This document shows, piece by piece, positions 61,219-64,000 of a stretch of 64,000 nucleotides of DNA. The stretch's first letter is position 1, and each line of letters opens with the position of its first letter. The position numbers and the translations under genes were made by a program. The notes beneath the pieces are model-generated. The model ran no database searches. It saw nothing but the letters and a program-made list of their open reading frames with translations, and was not told the origin of the DNA. The stretch is from positions 1 to 64,000 of the forward strand of contig CALXHT010000007.1 in NCBI GenBank assembly GCA_944388215.1, in the 5' to 3' direction. The stretch comes from an uncultured Gemmiger sp. GTDB lineage: Bacteria; Bacillota; Clostridia; Oscillospirales; Ruminococcaceae.

Positions 61219-62502
61219 TTAAACGAGATACGGCTCGAACCGGTGCAGATCGTCGATCTTCACGGTGCCCCGGTAAAAGACGCCGTCCTCCCGGTACTCC
61301 TCCGCCAGCACGCTGCCCCGGCTGCGCAGAATGTCCGCCAGCGCCAGCTTGTCGTAGGGCAGCACCACCTCGATGGTGCGCACCCGGTGGGCCAGCTCCT
61401 CGTCCAGACGGGCCAGCAGCTCGGGCAGGCCCCGGCCGGTTTTCGCGCTGGTCAGCAGCATGGCCGGGTCAAAGGCCGTCAGGTTGGCGGCGTCGCACTT
61501 GTTGTAGACCACCAGCTGGGGGATCTCGCCGCAGTCCAGCGTGGAGAGCACCTCGTCGGTGACGGCCAGCTGCTCAGCGGCCTGAGGGTCGGAGGCGTCG
61601 GCCACCTTGACGATCACGTCGGCGAAGGCGGCCTCCTCCAGCGTGCTCTTGAAGGCCTCCACCAGATGGTGGGGCAGGCGGCTCACAAAACCGACGGTGT
61701 CCACCAAAATCACCTGCAATCCGCTGGGCAGCGTCAGCTTGCGGGCGGTGGGGTCCAGCGTGGCGAACAGCATGTCCGCCTCAAAGATCTGCTCGCCGCA
61801 GAGCGCGTTCAGCAGGCTGGACTTGCCCACGTTGGTGTAGCCCACCAGCGCGATCACCGGGACGTTATTCTTCTGGCGCGCCCGGCGGGTCTCGCCCCGG
61901 CGCTTTTCCATCTCCCGGAGTTTGCCCTCCAGGTGCTCGATGCGCTGGTGCAGATGCCGGCGGTCCAGTTCCAGCTTGGTCTCACCGGCGCCCCGGCGGG
62001 CACCGGCGCCGCCGCCACCGCCGCCGCCCTGGCGGCTCAGGCTCTCGCCCAGGCCCTGCAGCCGGGGCAGCTGATACCGCAGCGTGGCCAGCTCGGTCTG
62101 GAGTTTGCCCTCGTTGGTGGTGGCCCGGGCCCGGAAAATCTCCAGGATCAGCATGGTGCGGTCCAGCACCTCCACCTGCAACGCGGAGGAAAGGTTGCGG
62201 ATCTGGCTGCCTGTCAGTTCGCCGTCAAAGATGGCGGCCCGGGCGTCCAGGTTCTGGCAGACCAGCCGCGCTTCGGCCACCTTGCCCTCCCCCAGCATGG
62301 TGGCGGCTTCGGGCACCGAACGCTTCTGCACCACCTCGGCCACCGCCTCCATGCCGTTGGCGTCGGCCAGCGCCCGCAGCTCATCGAGACTGCGGGCCAT
62401 ATCGTACCGGCCCTGGTCCAGTGCCAGCAGCACCACGGGAATGGCTTCCCCCTCGGTGCGCTTCTGGGCCGTGGTGCCGAAATCCAAGGTAATCTCGCTC
62501 AT
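61219..62502 (-). CDS. hflX: GTPase HflX
   Basis: 427 residues. HflX splits and rescues stalled ribosomes. The N-terminal HflX domain (ILEIFRARATTNEGKLQTEL) is followed by a Gly-rich loop (GGGGGGGAGARRGAGETKLE), a helical linker, and the GTPase domain: G1 GYTNVGKSS, G3 DTVGF, G4 NKCD, G5 SAK. The length is standard. The ATG at 62502 overlaps the stop of the GNAT gene upstream (ATGA), so the two are cotranscribed. Confidence 0.95.
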   Translation of the reverse strand: MSEITLDFGTTAQKRTEGEAIPVVLLALDQGRYDMARSLDELRALADANGMEAVAEVVQKRSVPEAATMLGEGKVAEARLVCQNLDARAAIFDGELTGSQIRNLSSALQVEVLDRTMLILEIFRARATTNEGKLQTELATLRYQLPRLQGLGESLSRQGGGGGGGAGARRGAGETKLELDRRHLHQRIEHLEGKLREMEKRRGETRRARQKNNVPVIALVGYTNVGKSSLLNALCGEQIFEADMLFATLDPTARKLTLPSGLQVILVDTVGFVSRLPHHLVEAFKSTLEEAAFADVIVKVADASDPQAAEQLAVTDEVLSTLDCGEIPQLVVYNKCDAANLTAFDPAMLLTSAKTGRGLPELLARLDEELAHRVRTIEVVLPYDKLALADILRSRGSVLAEEYREDGVFYRGTVKIDDLHRFEPYLV

Positions 62503-63077
62503 AGGTCCTCTTTGATCAGATGGTACGCCCGGCAGGGCACCGGCGTGCCGTCAAATTTGTGGTCGGTGATATCGTGGTCATAGACAAACCCTGCCTTCTG
62601 CAGCACGGCGCTGCAGGGGATGTTGTCGTTGGCGTGGCAGGCCGCCAGCCAGGACGCCCCCACCGTGCCGAACCAGTAATCCCGCACGGCGCAGAGGGCT
62701 TCGGTGGCGTAGCCCTTGTTCCACCACTTGCGCCCCAGGGCAAAGCCCGTCTCCCAGGGCAGGCCCAGCCGCTCGGTGTTCAGGTGCCAGCCGGTCTTCA
62801 TGTCCTGGGCCGCAAACAGGCTGATGGTGCCGAACAGCACCCCGCTGTGCTTGTCGGCGATGCCCCACTGGTAATAGGTGGGCTCGGGATAGTGCTTCTC
62901 CCACTCGTTGAGCAGCTCGGCGGTCTCGCCCCAGGTGCGGTGGGCGTTCCACCGCAGATATTTGGTCACTTCGGGGTCGCTGGCCCAGTTGTTGTACATC
63001 ATTTCGCAGTCGTCGATGGAAAGCCGGCGCAGCAGAAGGCGGCCGGTCTCCAGTTCCCGGGTGCCGCAATGTTTCAT
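62499..63077 (-). CDS. GNAT family N-acetyltransferase
   Basis: 192 residues. RimJ/RimL-like acetyltransferase: ETGRLLLRRLSIDDCEMMY at the start, the acetyl-CoA loop replaced by GFALGRKWWNKGYATEAL and a C-terminal ACHANDNIPCSAVLQKAGF, all typical of the acetyltransf_3 group that acetylates N-termini or small molecules. Start 63077 (MKHCGTREL) is behind GAGGGGG. Substrate unknown. Confidence 0.9.
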   Translation of the reverse strand: MKHCGTRELETGRLLLRRLSIDDCEMMYNNWASDPEVTKYLRWNAHRTWGETAELLNEWEKHYPEPTYYQWGIADKHSGVLFGTISLFAAQDMKTGWHLNTERLGLPWETGFALGRKWWNKGYATEALCAVRDYWFGTVGASWLAACHANDNIPCSAVLQKAGFVYDHDITDHKFDGTPVPCRAYHLIKEDL

Positions 63078-63088
63078 GGAAATCCCCC

Positions 63089-64000
63089 TCATTTTTTGAT
63101 CAGGAACCGCCGCAGAATGCCCAGACCCATCTGCCACAGTTTGAGCAGCTGGGCGCGGTAGAGCGTGCAGTAGATAAACAGGATGGTGCCCACCAGCAGG
63201 AATTTGAGCACAAAATGCTGCCACAGCACCGTGCCGATGGCGGTCACCGCGAAGGCCAGCAGGAAGCCGGAGATGGTCTTGGCGAAGCTGGGGATCGTGC
63301 GGTAGTACATCTGGCCGGTGACGGTGCGGTAGAGAAAGGCAAGGCCGTTGCTGGCCGCCAGGGCCAGGGCAGCCCCCGGCAGGCCCATGTCGGGCACCAG
63401 CATCGTGCAGAGCAGGAAGTTGGACCCGGCGCCGATGGCAATGCCGATGGTATCGTGCCAGGGCTTGCGGGCGATGGAGTTGCCGTAGACGGTGCCCTCA
63501 CACAGGATGGTGAAGACCACCGCCAGCATGAGCAGCGGGAAGATGGCAAGGCAGTCCCGCTTGTTGGAGAACACCCAGAAGATCACATCCTCAAACATGA
63601 CCAGCACGCAGAAGAAGCCGAAGATCAAGAGGTTCAGCACGTCATGGACCCGGGCGATGCGTTCCTGCTCCTCCCGGTAGTGGGCGTAGACGTAGGGCCC
63701 CCAGTAGGTGGAGAAGCCCGCCTGGATGGCGGTGACCAGCTGGGCCAGGCTGTAGCCGAAAGCAAAGAGGCCCTGGGCGGTGTCGCCGCAGTAGTTGCTC
63801 ACAAAGGAGAGGCAGACGCCGCTGGACAGGCTGAAGAGGATCTGGGCCGGGGCCAGGGCGATGCCGTAGGGCAGGGTGGTGCGGCCGATGCCGGCGGCCA
63901 GGGGGGCGGGCAGGTCGCAGAAAGCGGCGGCCCGGTACTTGAAGCCGAAGGCAATGACCACCACACCGAAGCTGAGGATGGCCGTGAGGGCCAGGATCGT
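63089..64000 (-). CDS. Polysaccharide flippase, C-terminal part (runs off the window)
   Basis: At least 304 residues, open to the right edge. Strongly hydrophobic with nine or more helices and the pattern of the Wzx/RfbX oligosaccharide flippases (FSLSSGVCLSFVSNYCGDTA; GYSLAQLVTAIQAGF, then a STYWGPYVYAHYREE loop). It moves lipid-linked sugar units across the membrane. The C-terminus ends in a basic tail. Eleven bases separate it from the GNAT gene, so it is probably upstream in the same unit. With ugd and pgm it points to a surface polysaccharide. Confidence 0.88.
   Translation of the reverse strand, partial: TILALTAILSFGVVVIAFGFKYRAAAFCDLPAPLAAGIGRTTLPYGIALAPAQILFSLSSGVCLSFVSNYCGDTAQGLFAFGYSLAQLVTAIQAGFSTYWGPYVYAHYREEQERIARVHDVLNLLIFGFFCVLVMFEDVIFWVFSNKRDCLAIFPLLMLAVVFTILCEGTVYGNSIARKPWHDTIGIAIGAGSNFLLCTMLVPDMGLPGAALALAASNGLAFLYRTVTGQMYYRTIPSFAKTISGFLLAFAVTAIGTVLWQHFVLKFLLVGTILFIYCTLYRAQLLKLWQMGLGILRRFLIKK

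Overview
The window comes from a GC-rich (roughly 60-65 % by eye) Gram-positive anaerobe of the Clostridia, most like the Faecalibacterium / Subdoligranulum / Gemmiger side of the Oscillospiraceae. Reasons: strong GGAGG ribosome binding sites, consensus sigma-A promoters, a spoIIE gene, an AbrB-like regulator with a zinc-finger tail, a class B sortase, DUF3048 lipoproteins, a glnN/glnA/ANTAR nitrogen cluster and a C69 dipeptidase. Genes are dense and almost all intact; two carry a one-base loss in a run of five G.

Layout. 1-12.5 kb: the 3' end of a structured RNA, a C69 dipeptidase, small membrane proteins, a two-component system, a decayed MATE fragment, UDP-glucose dehydrogenase, a full MATE transporter, a DUF3793 gene behind two GTTAG-N6-CTAAC operators, and a split transketolase. 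12.8-14.7 kb: a 52-codon gene and cardiolipin synthase. 14.7-29.6 kb: a compact A118/SPP1-like siphovirus structural cassette (regulator, portal, capsid, connectors, tail tube, chaperones, short tape measure, tail tip, fibres, GH25 lysin, holin) followed by a BTAD-type regulator with a decayed GGDEF-like tail. No terminase, integrase, repressor or replication gene is present, yet the reading frames are intact.

29.6-42.8 kb: phosphoglucomutase, tRNA-Arg(ACG) with a nested element carrying copies of its own 3' end, a leader-attenuated hypothetical gene, the oppBCDFA peptide importer, ornithine carbamoyltransferase, a Y-family polymerase, and a broken lipoprotein next to a class B sortase. 43-47.3 kb: the minus-strand glnN-glnA-ANTAR cluster, with an intrinsic terminator between the glnN promoter and its start codon. 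47.4-59.3 kb: CYTH protein, two DUF3048 lipoproteins, histidine phosphatase, XRE and AbrB regulators, amidase, SpoIIE, EF-G paralogue.

59.4-64 kb (minus strand): gltX behind a ~320-nt leader that folds, by eye, into a closed multi-branched RNA; then hflX, a GNAT gene and a partial flippase. The items most worth following up are the terminase-less particle cassette with its regulators, the gltX leader RNA, the tRNA-Arg nested element and the attenuated glnN leader.
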